Both the position numbers and the translations under genes were made by a program. Shown here in pieces: positions 38,001 to 50,374 of a stretch of 64,000 nt of DNA. Numbering within the stretch: the stretch's first letter is position 1; each line of letters begins with the position of its first letter. Location of the stretch: the NCBI GenBank assembly GCA_963678675.1, contig OY783192.1:35557250-35621249 (forward strand), in the 5' to 3' direction. This stretch comes from Xiphydria camelus. Lineage: Eukaryota > Arthropoda > Insecta > Hymenoptera > Xiphydriidae. Under the pieces are notes generated by a model that saw only the letters and a program-made list of their open reading frames with translations, searched no databases and had not been told where the DNA came from.

Positions 38001-39799
38001 TTATTTCATCTCTGTTGATTCCGCCCGTCAGGGCGAGGAGGACGCGTGCCCGACTCTCCCGGCGAACTTCCGTTGTACGTAACTATAATATGTTGACGTG
38101 CCGCGAATTCTCCGGGGTTACCGGTACATACAGGGAACTTTGCTTTGCGTTGCTCGTCGATGCAGACTCGATATTTGCGCACGCACGTTATAACGGTTGG
38201 TGGTTTGTTTGCAGACTAGTTATGTGTGTACTCTGAAAGCTCTCGCGGATAATCCTGTAACGGATATTACAACCCCGAGTTACACGCGCGTCGCGATTCG
38301 GTCTGTGTGGGTGCTGATACCGAAAGCAAAACGTTAGAAACTTCACGGGTTGCATGTGTACGATACATCTGTGTACGCGGAGGAAAGTGGATTGAAATGG
38401 AACCGTGAGTTGTGGCACCCGATCGATTCAAATCGGTCTTTTATTAACGAACGATATCCAGAAATACGATAAACAAAAGGACGACATCGATTTTACGGAC
38501 TAGTCGTGCGATGAGATACCCTTCGATTTAAAAATACAGTCGTCATAAATCGCGTGAGCCCCGCCAGTCCATTATTTCCATTAAATTTTTTTAAAAATAG
38601 GATCGGATCGTCGTCATACATTTGTCATTATCGACTCGAAAATTTCCTCGCGTAGAAACTCGTAATATTCGCGCGAAATGTCACGTACGATGCATCATTC
38701 ATGAGGAATACCATCGATTCAATCGTGACAACAATCCGGAACGTCGATATGATTCCATAGACGTGCCAAGAAAGTATTGACAGTCGACTCGAAGCTCGAT
38801 ATCCCATTTCCCCAAACTATAAAATGAGTCTATTCACAGTCAATAAATCTGCATTTGAATACGGCCAAATAAATATTTCGGAAGAGTACGAGAAAATGAT
38901 TACTTAATGATTTGAACATTGATATGACTCGAGCTATTATCTCGGAAGATAGGCATATGTGAGATGAATAAAGATTGCAATAATTATCGAATATTTTGTT
39001 CTGCTACAATCAAATACTAATTTCATTTTTTCAACTACACGTATATTGCCTAACAAAAAGCTTTTTGTCGGTGTAACCGTATACGTAAATCTCCAATATC
39101 AACCTGATCATAACAGAATACTGCCATCTCTCTCGCAGTCGTATAAATATTTTCTAATCGAAAGGAAAATAACATACGTTGAGTGAAAAGCCATCGAACC
39201 CCGCGACTGAATGAACTCCGGGCCATTTGTCGGTCGGACACCGCGAGAAGAACGAAAGTCCGATCGAATCGAACGGATCATCGATCAGTGCCTAACGAAC
39301 CTCTCGCATCCTCTCGACCGTGTGATAACACTCGAATCGTTCCGGCGCGAATTTCACGAGGATTCACGGCGCGAAAGCGACGGCGAAAAGCATCGAAGAG
39401 TGGGTCGCGGTGGCCAGGGGTGAAAAACACGGTGAAAGGAGACGGCGAGGGTCGCGCGAGACGCTTTTGAAAAAGGGAGCCCGCATTTTGGAGGGACGAT
39501 GAGCGAGTGTATTACGGGGAGGGAGATGCAAATTAAATATCGCTCGTTAAAAAGATATAATCGCTTCGCAAATTGAATTCGCCAGGGGAATTAGATAAGC
39601 GACCGGCATCTGCTTCTCGCGGAGAAACTCTCGCCCCGACTGCGGGGAAACTGAGAGCCGTTCGCGAGAACTTTATCGGCGCTCCGCATATACATATACC
39701 TCCGGGAGGAACGATCCGCGGTGAGGAGAGAAAGACGAGTAACGTGGAAGGGGGCGAAACGATGTCTCGCAGCTGCAGCGCGACCGGGAAATGAATTTC

Positions 39800-39826
39800 C
39801 TCTCTCTCTTTCTCTCTCTCTCTCTC
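39800..39826. repeat. (CT)n microsatellite
   Basis: CT dinucleotide run with one T interruption, in non-coding DNA upstream of the 40.03 kb LTR-like sequence. Confidence 0.9.
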
Positions 39827-40025
39827 GGCGATCCCTAGATTTGGAGCTACATAAAAAATTTTTGGAATAAAATCTTGATGAATTCTAACCTGGAGGTGGT
39901 AAGATACTCTTTGTTTAATTGTATGCAAGATAAAACATGCCACGATATCGTATTCTCAAGTAACAAATCGGCCAAAAATTCAGATAAATTGCGTAATTAA
40001 TTCGGATTCCATCTATCAATCGTGT

Positions 40026-40160
40026 TGTAGGCGGCCCGATACCAGGTGGCGCTGTTCCCTCTCGGCTCTCGCTAGTGGTCTGACACGAGTTCCTATATAA
40101 GAGCGCACAACTGCTCGACTCTCACGGCAGACCACAGAGCGTGTAGGGCTCAGTCGGTAA
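40026..40160 (+). mobile_element. LTR-like sequence, diverged relative of the 15.2 kb copy
   Basis: It shares with the 15.2 kb copy, in order, TGT(A/G)GGCGGCC, CCAG(A/G)TGGCGC, CCCTCTCGGC, TATATAAG (40094-40101), ACCACAGAGCGT (40133-40144) and AGTCGG. It differs by a 27-nt insertion between TATA box and ACCACAGAGCG and lacks the hammerhead-like core. The TATA box and orderly layout suggest a promoter-bearing terminal repeat. The right boundary is unclear, and the triplet tract follows about 140 bp later. Confidence 0.4.
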
Positions 40161-40296
40161 CCTCACCCGTGCTTTTAGCTTGGCGATACCTGAATTTTTT
40201 TTGAAACCAGGGCGCTATCGCCCCTGCGCCGCTATCGCGGCGCTCCCCCATGCTTTTGCAGCAGCATCACGTCGTTGGTGTCTTCTCTGTTCAATA

Positions 40297-40459
40297 CGTC
40301 GTCGTCGTCATCGTCCTTGTCATCCTTGTCGTCGTCGTCCTCGTCATCGTCGCCCTCGTCGTCGTTATCGTAGACCTCGTCGTTGTCATCCTCATCGTCG
40401 CCGTCCTCGTCATCGCCGTCCTCGTCGTCTCCGTCCTCGTCGTCCTCCTCCTCCTCCTT
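40297..40459. repeat. GTC/ATC/CTC triplet tract (163 bp, imperfect microsatellite)
   Basis: An almost unbroken run of GTC, ATC, CTC and GTT-type triplets. The minus-strand frame 40465-40232 reads almost pure Asp/Glu (for example EEEEDDEDGDDEDGDD) and the plus frame reads Val/Ile/Leu. Both are consequences of the triplet composition; no splice or start context supports coding. Confidence 0.85.
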
Positions 40460-43400
40460 CAACAACCGACCGTGCTTCGCGCATCCAGTTCGAAGTCGCC
40501 GGGGTTTTTGGCGACACGGTTTTGTCCACGCATTTATTCGAAAACTATTTTATATATAGATAGGAAGAATATCTGCTCTGATTTCTTCGCGTGGAATTGT
40601 CATTGTCGCGCGCGTACGATTTTCCCCAGGAAAGGGAACATTTGTTTCGGTTCCTGCGGCGGAAATGAAGAGTTTTTGAATGGTAAAGCTTTTGATGAAT
40701 GGCGTTGTAATAGGAAATGCAGTTTGTGGGCGTGTCGCGCTGAAATGGCTCGGAAATGAATGCTTGGACAAAGGTACCACCAACCTCGCGAAATCGGATG
40801 ACTCGTTTCGCCAGGAATATTTTTGATTTTTAAAGGATTTTCCACGGTGGATACATATGTGTCCTTTCCGGTTCGCACATCTTTTGACCTTTCCGCGTTG
40901 CTTTCAGTGGGACTGAAACTAATATGCGAGCGAACATCCACACACAAATACCGCAAGCAAAACGGCGAACTCGTTTGCGGGAAACGGTAATCCGATTTTC
41001 TACTGGAAAGAATAGAGGGATGGGAGGGGATTTAAATTGCAATTTGGAACCGATGGTTGCTTAAGGACGAGGCAAAAGATAAACGAATAAAAAGTATCAA
41101 CCGAAAAAAAAAAGTGGGAAGCGGGTAAGAGAGAGATGGCCGGAAGAGAAGTCGAGGGAGCGAACTCGTCGCCGCGGTACATTTGCCTACGTCACCGCGT
41201 CCGCCTCCTCGACGGCACTCCCGGCTCGAGAGTTTCCAGCCTCGTGACTTTTACGAGCGAAATCTCGATGCCCGCCTTAATGGGCGCGTCGGACGCGAGT
41301 TCTCGGGGATATACGGGGCCAAACACGCGATTATTACCGTCTCGTTCGAGTTCGCAGAGCAGAGTGCCCGCGACCGCGAGTGCCGCGCGCGCGCTGGAAA
41401 TTTGCCTCGGGCATCGAGTAGACCGCAGCTCGTGCATAATCCGTTTAGCGAGTCGCGTCGGTTTGAATAAAGAATGATGCGATGCAACGACAGAGTCGGC
41501 GAGAAATTGTCGAATGTGAGAAACGTACGTGCAACATTCCGCGGAAAACTGCAGAGTCACCTCTCGATTAAATTGCTCTGAAAATTTGGATTAAATTGTT
41601 GCGGTATCTGACGAGAAAGTTATAATTCTCCCTTCTGTGTATAAAATCTCTGTTAATCGCAACTTGGCAATTATTTGCTCTCTTTTTTTTTAATTTTCTT
41701 CCAACATAAATCTTAAACGCTAAGACTGTCATTTCGAGGAGTGCGTCTCGCACTGAATAACCCTTCATTAATCATAACGGTAATAGTCATTGAAACGATG
41801 CCACGAAAACATTGAACAAAACCACCCTAAACTCGAACCTCCGCCTTCAGCGCGTATAATCAACCCCCGTTATACACGATCGCGACTGAAATCATCAATA
41901 ATTAACCGCCGTCCGACGTCGTTAGTCGGAATATAATAACAGGGCGACTAAAGCGTATGTACACATAATATACGAAGGTACGAAATGACCCGACCGCGTC
42001 TCTCTTTATGTAACGAGGTCTCGAGGACCGGTGAACGGTAGCGAAAGAGCGCGCGTCTACTCGTAAAGGGGGGAACAGAAAGAAAAGCGAGAAAAGGGCT
42101 AGAGGAAGGAAGGAAGGAAGGAAGGAAGAAAGGAAAAACGGAGACAAGAGGGTGGAAGGGATGGGTGGGTGGCTGGGGATGACGTAGCGCGGGGGACTGG
42201 GGAGGAGGCGGAAAAAGCACGGCTTAAAGGAGGGCTCTGGCTCTCGATGCGTGCTCTCGTCGAGCACTTACCCCGCGTGCATTGTAGCGTAGCTCGCGCG
42301 GAGTTCCTCACCCGTTAGAGAGAATGGGGGACGAGGGGGCGGGCGAATGGTGTATTTTTAACGCGGCTTATCTGGCCGAGTAGACGGGCAACCAAACGAC
42401 GCCCGACGGCGGGGCTGATTTAAAAAGCTTCACTCGGCGACTCGCGCTCTCCTACGAGCGCGCGGAATTCGCCGCGAGGGAGAAATTCGAGGCGCGTTTA
42501 CGTTTCCTCGCCGCGCGCTATGCACGTGCGTTCCGGTTATCAAATTCCTCCGACAATTTACAGTTTCGCGGTGAAACCGGAACGTTGTGGTTCACTGTCA
42601 AAAGGATGTCGAAAAAAAGGGATGCATTGAGGGTGGACGGATACGCTGAGAGAGGGTTCAAATGTAAAGATTACACGACCAATCCTGTTAAATTAAATTT
42701 GTAATTCTACGTCTACGAGTGATTGCGCAAAAAATGCCGGAATAGAAGTGAAACTTTGTCGAAAGAAAATCGTTCGAGTTATTCAGCGATTTTTTTCCAT
42801 CCACGATTATCGACTGACGGAAGAACTCCGGCGAAACGAGAATCCTTAAAGTGTGCTACACGAGATACGCGAGAAAAAGGGATCGAGGAATAAGAAAATG
42901 CTCGTGAAAATTTAACGACGCCGCTATTAAAGGTCCTCCGCGAACGTACCGCGCGACGGCGGACGAATTTCGTCGTCGTCTCCCGTCGATGCCTACCCCC
43001 TCATCCCGTGCGAAGCTAAGTGGGCCGACCGACATTATCCACGGAAATCTGCGAAGACCCCGCGAAGATCTATCCCGAGGAGGAGAAGAGGTGCGGGTAT
43101 CCGATCTCGCGGGGGCTTTGTAAATTCAGGAGGAAAATATTCGATAAACCGACCCACGAACGCGCGGATAAGAGGGTGCCCGCATCACGTATCCCGTCCG
43201 GTCGACTCGGCAAAATACCCGCGCGCGCGGTGCACGGCTCTGGGGTATATATTATGTACGCATTCCTCATGAATTATTTAAGCTCCGTCGGCTTCGCCAC
43301 GGTCGAAAAGGTGCAGCGATACGTGAGGTGAGTGAAATCTCAAGCCTCGCGTGCCTCGGGTCGGGACGTGTTTGATTATAACGATAAGGGCGTTCGAAAA

Positions 43401-45400
43401 GGCACGTGGAAGGTTTCTTTTGGCTGTCATTTTGCCAGTTCTTAACCTCATCGCGTGTTGGAATGAGACTGCAGTCCTGTTTTATTAACCGCTCGGTGAG
43501 CGTCTGGCTGTAACCGATCATTACTACTGGCTCCGCCTCTGGTTCCTATTATAATAATTATTGCCATAGTGATAGACAGGATAAGTACTGGCGAAATGAA
43601 ATATCTTTATTCTCGGGATTTTTCTTAGCTGCTGTACTTTTATATCAGATACTTCGGATTTTGATTTCGCCCTAGTGGTATTGACAAATATTTTTAATTT
43701 TTCTCTCGTGATTATAGATATCCGGCTCGATGATTCGTGAACAAAGTGAAATACGAATATATAGAGCGCTTCGAAGATTTTTATCCATACCTATGCGTTA
43801 CACATAAAAGAAGAGCTAACATTTGATGGCCGGGTGAAAGTAGGCATGAAACATTTTACCTCTGTACTTTCGCGGGGGGGATAAGTATTTTCTTCTCCTA
43901 AGAACATGATCATGTCTCGTCGAACGCTTCCATATGTATTACGGGGTACACAAATATAATGAATTTTTTTAAAGCGCAGATACTTCTCGCGTTTTATGGA
44001 CGCTGTAGGGCAGTATAAATGCGCATAAAATATCGCATACTGAAGTGCACCGATAAAACGGATGGTCTCTTGTCGCGAGCGGGAGAAAATTGAAAGTTAA
44101 AGTCGTGTCAACATTTTTATGGGAATCGTACTACCTTAATGGAAGTACTCAGACCTCCATTGAACACGATGCGATAGGTAACGACTTGTCAACATTTGAT
44201 GAAACAGTTAAATCCAGTGAGTTGAAGCCGAGGAGGAATGATAATTTTCGGGGTACATATTTATTTTCACGGTCGTATTCGCCATTCATGGCGCTGCACT
44301 TCTGCGTTTTAAAATATGCATCGCGGAAAATGCGTTTTCGCGAATGTGAATGGAATAAAAGCGGCGAGTTCTGTCAGTGATTTTTTTTTTCAACCGCTGG
44401 GTTTTCTCACGCAGAGAGATTTTATGACACTGGAGGTAAAATTTTCCCACGATCACCTGCCGGGATTCAACACTGAAAATAGTGTAATATATTTCCCTCT
44501 TTCATGAAGAATCAAGAAAAATGTGGAAGAGGCAGCTAAATGAAGAATAAAGCAGAAAATAAAGTACACTGAGAACAAAAATTACTTATAGCAAATAAAT
44601 GTTATTTGTTTCAAGTAACGGAATTACTCTAGTCTAAGAAACATTCCTTTAGTCTGAGAAAACTTCATTTGGATGAGATGGGATGGATGGGATGGCACCC
44701 TTAGGGACGACTTATTTAATTTTCTCTGAACGGAAGTCCGTGGTACGTCAACTTTTACAAAGACAGTTTTAATTTTTTTCTCATTTCATTAATTCAAATT
44801 TTTATGTAAAACACCTACCAAATGGGGTTGCGATGTTCCGGATCAAAATTCAAATGTAAATGTAAGTGTAAAATCATACAAATTCCGTAAAACTTATATT
44901 TTTCATTTTTCTTTCGGAATGCTGATTGCAGACCCGCAAACGAAATCGTGAAATTCGAGACGAAACGACCAATCTAATAAACCGATGTCCAACTTTTCCC
45001 TTCCTTCACTTTATTCCAACCAGTCTAATAAATAAATTGAACTAAAAAAAAATCGGAAACCGTTCTTTCCGTTTTATCTCTGCGACGCGGAAATAACGTT
45101 ACAAAGGGACGCGAGAATATGAATAGAAAATGGGCGTCCGTCATCGAGGCAAAGTGATTAAACGCGCGCATCTGCCCAAACCTACACAGACGCGGAGTTA
45201 CCTGAGCCGCGATAAGACGGAATGGTAAATCACGCGGCTTTCGAGAGAACGCGACCAGGGAGGGTCTCATTAAAACTTGTCGTTATACATTCCGCCGCGG
45301 CGTACCGAGAGCCCCTGGGACCGCGAGGGACCAATAATCTTCTCTCGTTACCTTTACAGTTACCTTTCCGTTACGTTGCCACGCTTGGCGCTCACGGATC
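40460..45400. other. Non-coding DNA, no gene supported
   Basis: Includes the GGAA run, a CpG-dense block at 41130-41470 and an AT-rich block at 43520-45010. No recognisable coding sequence or RNA gene. Confidence 0.65.
42101..42129. repeat. (GGAA)n tetranucleotide microsatellite
   Basis: Seven GGAA-type units in a purine-rich stretch. Flanking sequence is non-coding and GC-rich. Confidence 0.9.
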
Positions 45401-45410
45401 GACACGGGGA

Positions 45411-45845
45411 GAGTTTAACGGTCGAACGTTAAATTGCACGGCGCTGCGTGAAGGAGCAGGGATGTAATATAAACGCATACGTATATACATCACACGAATA
45501 CGTCTCTTAAGGGAGAACGTACTGTAAAAGCGTTGACGTTTAACGAGAAGTTGGAGCGGGAGATAAAACTCGATTTTATGTCAAGAAGAAGGGATCTTAT
45601 GCTACACCGAAGACTACCTTTTTCATCGTGTAAAACCAACTATTTTGATTGTTTCAGCGTCAGCTGGGATGATACTATACATATTTGTATTCGGAGCGAA
45701 CCGGCTTCATTTGTTTCCCATTCGATTAATGCAATCTTGAAGTTACGCTCGTGTTACGTCGCCACGTTGATAGTTTGTCAGATGTCGGGGGAGTTTAACG
45801 GTCGAACATTAAGTTATACGGTGCCGCGCGAAGAAGCATGGATTT
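45411..45845 (+). repeat. Diverged tandem pair, about 55-bp core, 378 bp apart
   Basis: GAGTTTAACGGTCGAAC at 45411 recurs at 45789, followed by alignable sequence (C(G)GCG/GTGC(T/C)GCG, GA(A)G, AGCA(G/T)GGAT). A looser match (GTTACGT(T/C)GCCACG) lies upstream of each. Both copies leave the frame GEFNGRTL open and end at a stop a dozen codons later, but the differences are as often replacement as silent, arguing against a real coding sequence. Confidence 0.6.
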
Positions 45846-45849
45846 AACA

Positions 45850-48800
45850 GGAACTCGTGTATAAGCATAAATACGTTTATCGCGAGACAAACACGGCGGA
45901 TAATGGCAACGAAGGGTTAACTCCAAGGAGCCCGTATCACCACCCTCTACATCTTTACACAGTGAATGAACGACGATAGCAACCGGCTGAGGACTGTAAT
46001 ACGGGCCGATTGGAAACGGGCTGACTGCAATCGATGGTTACTACTGCCGGCCGCACGACTGTTACCGCCGTTAGCCGGTATGAATTGAAAGCGAGCGAAT
46101 TAAATTGTGTTCATTCTCGGAGTCTCGAGTAAAATGCTCGAAACTTAAAAAAAATATCATCCTGCGAGAGCCCAATAATTGAAATGAAGGAAATGGCTCT
46201 TGCAACGCCTCGTCTTCGAATCTCACAGTAGAAATGGACAGGGAGAAAAATAGGAAAAAACTTCCCTCTGAACAGTATAATATAAAATATACGCTTCTGT
46301 CGTCCTTCTAGCACCGCCCCTCCCCCTCCTGCTTTCCAGATCCATCGAGAATTCTTCGAAAGCTTCGTCCAAATGCGTCTTCCGTATAGTAGCTTTCAAT
46401 TCGCGGCGTATACCGCGTTTTCCGAATCCCTGGCGTACGCTCGTAACGCGACTAGCGCAACAGGCGACACGTTTCCGCACTCGTGGAACGGTTGCCGGAG
46501 GGAGGGCAGTAACCCTAGTGTCGCGCAGCTTCCGTGTAACCGCGCCAAAACAAGTAAGACTGTACTAACCAGGGGAGTGCCGCTTCCTACGAAATATTGG
46601 GGTAGTATTTTCACTCCCGTCAATCGATATTTTGGAGGCCGGTACATTCGGTACATTCAGCTGAAGCACGCGCTAATAATTCGGCCGGAAAGTGTTTCAC
46701 TGTGGGTATACGGTGTTTGGACCAATTGGCCATGCTGAAAGTATCGATTCAGTAGTGACACAAATTCGACTATCAGTACCGAATGTGAGCGCAGCTAGGG
46801 TCACAGTCGGGGAGATGCAGTCGTGCCAGGATGGATGCAACTAATACGGATATACTGGCACTTTATGGGAGAAAGGACGAAAGGGTGGACGTTGTAACGC
46901 TAGTTCTAGGCCAATGTCTACAGCGAAGATAGGGCTGACAAACGTATCCAAGTATCTGGACCATTTTCGAGACGCCTATCGGAATGATCGAGGCAACCTT
47001 CTGTATTTCTCGATAGTGAAAATTGACAAGAAAACGGAGAGTCTAAGTGAAATCCCAATATAGTGAAATTTAATACGAAACCGGTTAATCGCGATGAAGT
47101 CTGTTCCAGATTCCACGTAAGGGCAATGAGAACACCTGGTGCAAGGACCTCTCGCACGCCTCGCTCCCCCGTTTCACCCCGCCGCACAACTCTACTTCGA
47201 CATCGGTCTTCCTTTCATCGACACGACGAAATCGCCAGTCTCCCACGGCATTCGCCGCAAGAAATACGCCTTTTTAAACGTCCTCCCGCTCACGACGGCG
47301 GCGACCAAGTGAATTATATCGTCCGGGGAGCGGAGAGAAGAATCGATTACGCCCCGTAGCGCCGACGTGCCCCTGCGAACCGGCCGACCCGGCGCGCCGG
47401 AACGCACGGGAGGCACGAAAGACGTACGACCCTCTCTCGTCACTCTTGTTACGGGCGGCCAACTTTCCAACCCCGCCGAGGAAACAAACGACCGCGATTC
47501 GCACGCGGCGTTATCGCCCGCCGAAGGAAGCCATTAGAAGATAAGCGAGCGAGCGACCGGGGTGAGTTCTGCGGAAGGCGGCTCACCGCGGAAGTCGTAT
47601 CGCGGCGTAGACTCGCGTAGATAGGTTCGGGATACTAACGGCCTTCCGGTGAAGCGGGAAAATACCGAAAGGAGCGGGGAGAAAAGGATTCTCGTAGGAA
47701 ATAAGGAGAGAGGTGGTACGAGCGCGATTAGGGGAAAAAATCTCACCTGGCGAATCCTTGCCCGACCGCGTCGTTTCTTTATTCGCGGTCTGGACTTCGG
47801 CCCGACTTCTGGAGCGCGCTCCGCAGCCTCCCGCTGTATCGATTCCGCACGACGTCGACGGTGCGACCGCCGACGCGACGGTCACGACGAACGGGAAATA
47901 ATAACTCGCTCGATATACGGCGCCATTGCCAATCGGGGGAGCGTCGGGGCGCGCGCTGTCATCCGGAATTTCTTCGGCGATTCAGGCGAGTTCGACACCC
48001 CCTTCGAAGTAGTCGCGAAAATTTGATGAAGGACATGGTAAATTAAAATAAGAGACTCGATTTTGTCCGCACGTGTAGGACGTTTTTACTGACACCGACG
48101 AATATTTTGAGCGATATTATCCCAGGCTCAATCGTCTTAAAAAATAATGGAGTTATTTCCCTCGATTTAAGCGTAAGCCTGCTTTGTTCCCGCAGGTGAA
48201 ATGTGGATGTAATTGTAGGGCGAAAAAGTTATGGAAAGCAACGAGGATCGATGAAATACTCGTAATGTTTCAGCGAATTGAAATTTTAAAGCGATACGCC
48301 TGTAGATACGCATTCCCGGTATACTTTATAATAAACAGATTTTGTGGTTGTCTTTAATTAGACGCGGATACACACATTTGGTAAATGCTGCGTTTATAAG
48401 AATCAACCACGAAATCCAGTTATACCGAAGTATGAAGCTTGTCATCTCGCGTATCCGATGCTGTATTAAATTGAAAGCAAGAAGAATTTGGTTTCTTTAT
48501 CATTTAGCACAGGTGGAAGCCTTGTTCATTCAACAAACAAATGCGAAGCTTCGTATCTCCGCGAGTCTCCGATAGATATAATATGTGTGTGCGTATATAG
48601 ATTTTCGTGAAAAGTTACCCCGAAATTGGTACACCGTGCCCTAACCACAGAAATATATCTTCGAAGAAGGGCGGCCGCGGAAGTATCTCGTTTGTCTTCA
48701 CGTTTCGGCGTCGAGATTGGATCAAATCGCGCGGCATCGATTGGGGAGGAGAAAAGAGGGCGAGAGAACCGAACTACAGCCCCGAGGAAGAAGCCGCGCC

Positions 48801-50210
48801 GGAGATCAACGGGTCTGCGTCGAAGGCGAAAACCCGAGGTATTTAGGACTCATTGTTCCTCCAGTGGTTTCGACACGCTGAGTCCGTCGAAGCGGCTTCC
48901 GTCGACGGGTTTCTCGACTCAACCTCGCCCTCGAAACACCGTTTCACCCGCGGTGTACAGGACCACCGGAGTGGGCTTTTCGCCGCGAACGCATTGTACC
49001 ACGCGGACTTTCGACGGATCCCCGAATCTCTCGAGATCTTCGATCGAAGCGTCCCGAGGAAACTACCTACAGAGGGATGCGAGGCATTTAAAACGTCGCG
49101 CCGTGGATCACGTCGATCGCGTTGACCTACGCCATCTTCTCGGAGTTTTCTAACGAAAACAAACGCGGCGGAAACATATTATGAGGCTGTGTAAACGGCG
49201 GACAAAAATAGCGGCATTTCCAAGGCGGAACCGCGCGCGCCGCGCTATCGCGGGCGACGCGGACTTGGTTTACGAAGGGGTGGGCAGGGGATGGCGGGGC
49301 ACACCGCGGGGAATCATTCTTCACGCCGCCGGAACGGTGCCTGGTTCGTCGAATTCCCCTTGGCCCTGAATTCCTGCTGAATATCGCTTCGAATTCCGAT
49401 GGCGAAAGCCGCGTACGAGGGATGAAGTATTCGAAGGGACTAGCTTGCCGGGGGAGGTAAGGGAAGTACGAACGCATCGCTGAATAACCGACTGATTGTA
49501 TAGAAATATATTAATAAAGGACTCTCGCGAGGATTCTAATAACGTATCTGCTGTATTTATGCTCCAGATACCGAACTGGTCAGCGAGTTACGATTATCGG
49601 GAAAACAGGGGGACGTAGATAATTAAACCAGAACCAGATACAATGTGTACGGTGAGTAAAAGCCCACATATGTGTATGTAATGTATAGATTTCTACGTAT
49701 GTTCATACAGTTGGTATGTGTAGCCGCGCAGGGCTCTGTCTGGCTAACTCCGGCATTTCCCCCTTTCTCATTAGCGGAGTAGTGCTTGAATGGAACAGAG
49801 AGAGATTACCGATATTATAGAAAATCGTGCCAGTGGCAGTAAGTGCCGGTTGTACCCCATCTTGCATCTCCCGACATTGGCTCTTTATCGCCCACACGGC
49901 ACCCTTTCACTCCACCACTTTCCTCCCCCCATTACGCGAGAGTTGCACACGAAAGTGCGATTTGAGACGAAATACTCGGTCGTCGCGAGTAGGTACACTG
50001 ATGAAAAAATGTAGGTCGATCAACCAAAAATGTTGATAATTGACTCTCCTCTGGTTGACTCGAATGATATTTTTATTAAGTCGATGAAGCGAGAATTAAC
50101 TCAATCGAAAATAATTTGCTCGCACGTAAAATCGATGATATCTTATATTTTCCCTCAGATATCGACTTTATAAACGTAATTTTCGTAACCAACATAAAAA
50201 AATATATAAT
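45850..50210. other. Non-coding DNA, no gene supported
   Basis: GC-rich frames around 47200-49150 (up to 175 codons) overlap on both strands and have Arg/Ser-rich products. Nothing recognisable. Confidence 0.65.
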
Positions 50211-50219
50211 ATAGGATTG

Positions 50220-50370
50220 TCGAGCGGTCGATTCGGGAGATTTCGATTTTTTTTAAAAATGTACCCCTCGATATTTTGTCAAGTTTTCACAAAAATCGAA
50301 ATCTCTAGAATCGAACTCTCGACCACACTATCCGATATATTTTTTCACGCTGATTCTGAAAATCAAGGGA
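50220..50370. repeat. Dispersed repeat copy B with internal inverted repeat
   Basis: GTCGAGCGGTCGATTC with GAGATTTCGATTTTT at about 50220-50254 pairs with the reverse complement of 50292-50324 (33-bp arms, about four mismatches, loop about 40 nt). The right part is homologous to 6886-6965. The fold-back shape suggests a small MITE-type element. Confidence 0.6.
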
Positions 50371-50374
50371 TTCA

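Larger units (their letters stand above)
30870..40020. other. Non-coding DNA, no gene supported
   Basis: Contains the (CG)9 and G14 tracts and the doubtful 277-codon frame. CpG-dense around 32000-33900. 36900-39200 is AT-richer with nothing recognisable. Confidence 0.65.

Noticed and set aside
40232..40465. Acidic 77-codon protein (poly Asp/Glu)
   Set aside because: The composition is explained entirely by the triplet microsatellite. No start, splice or homology support.
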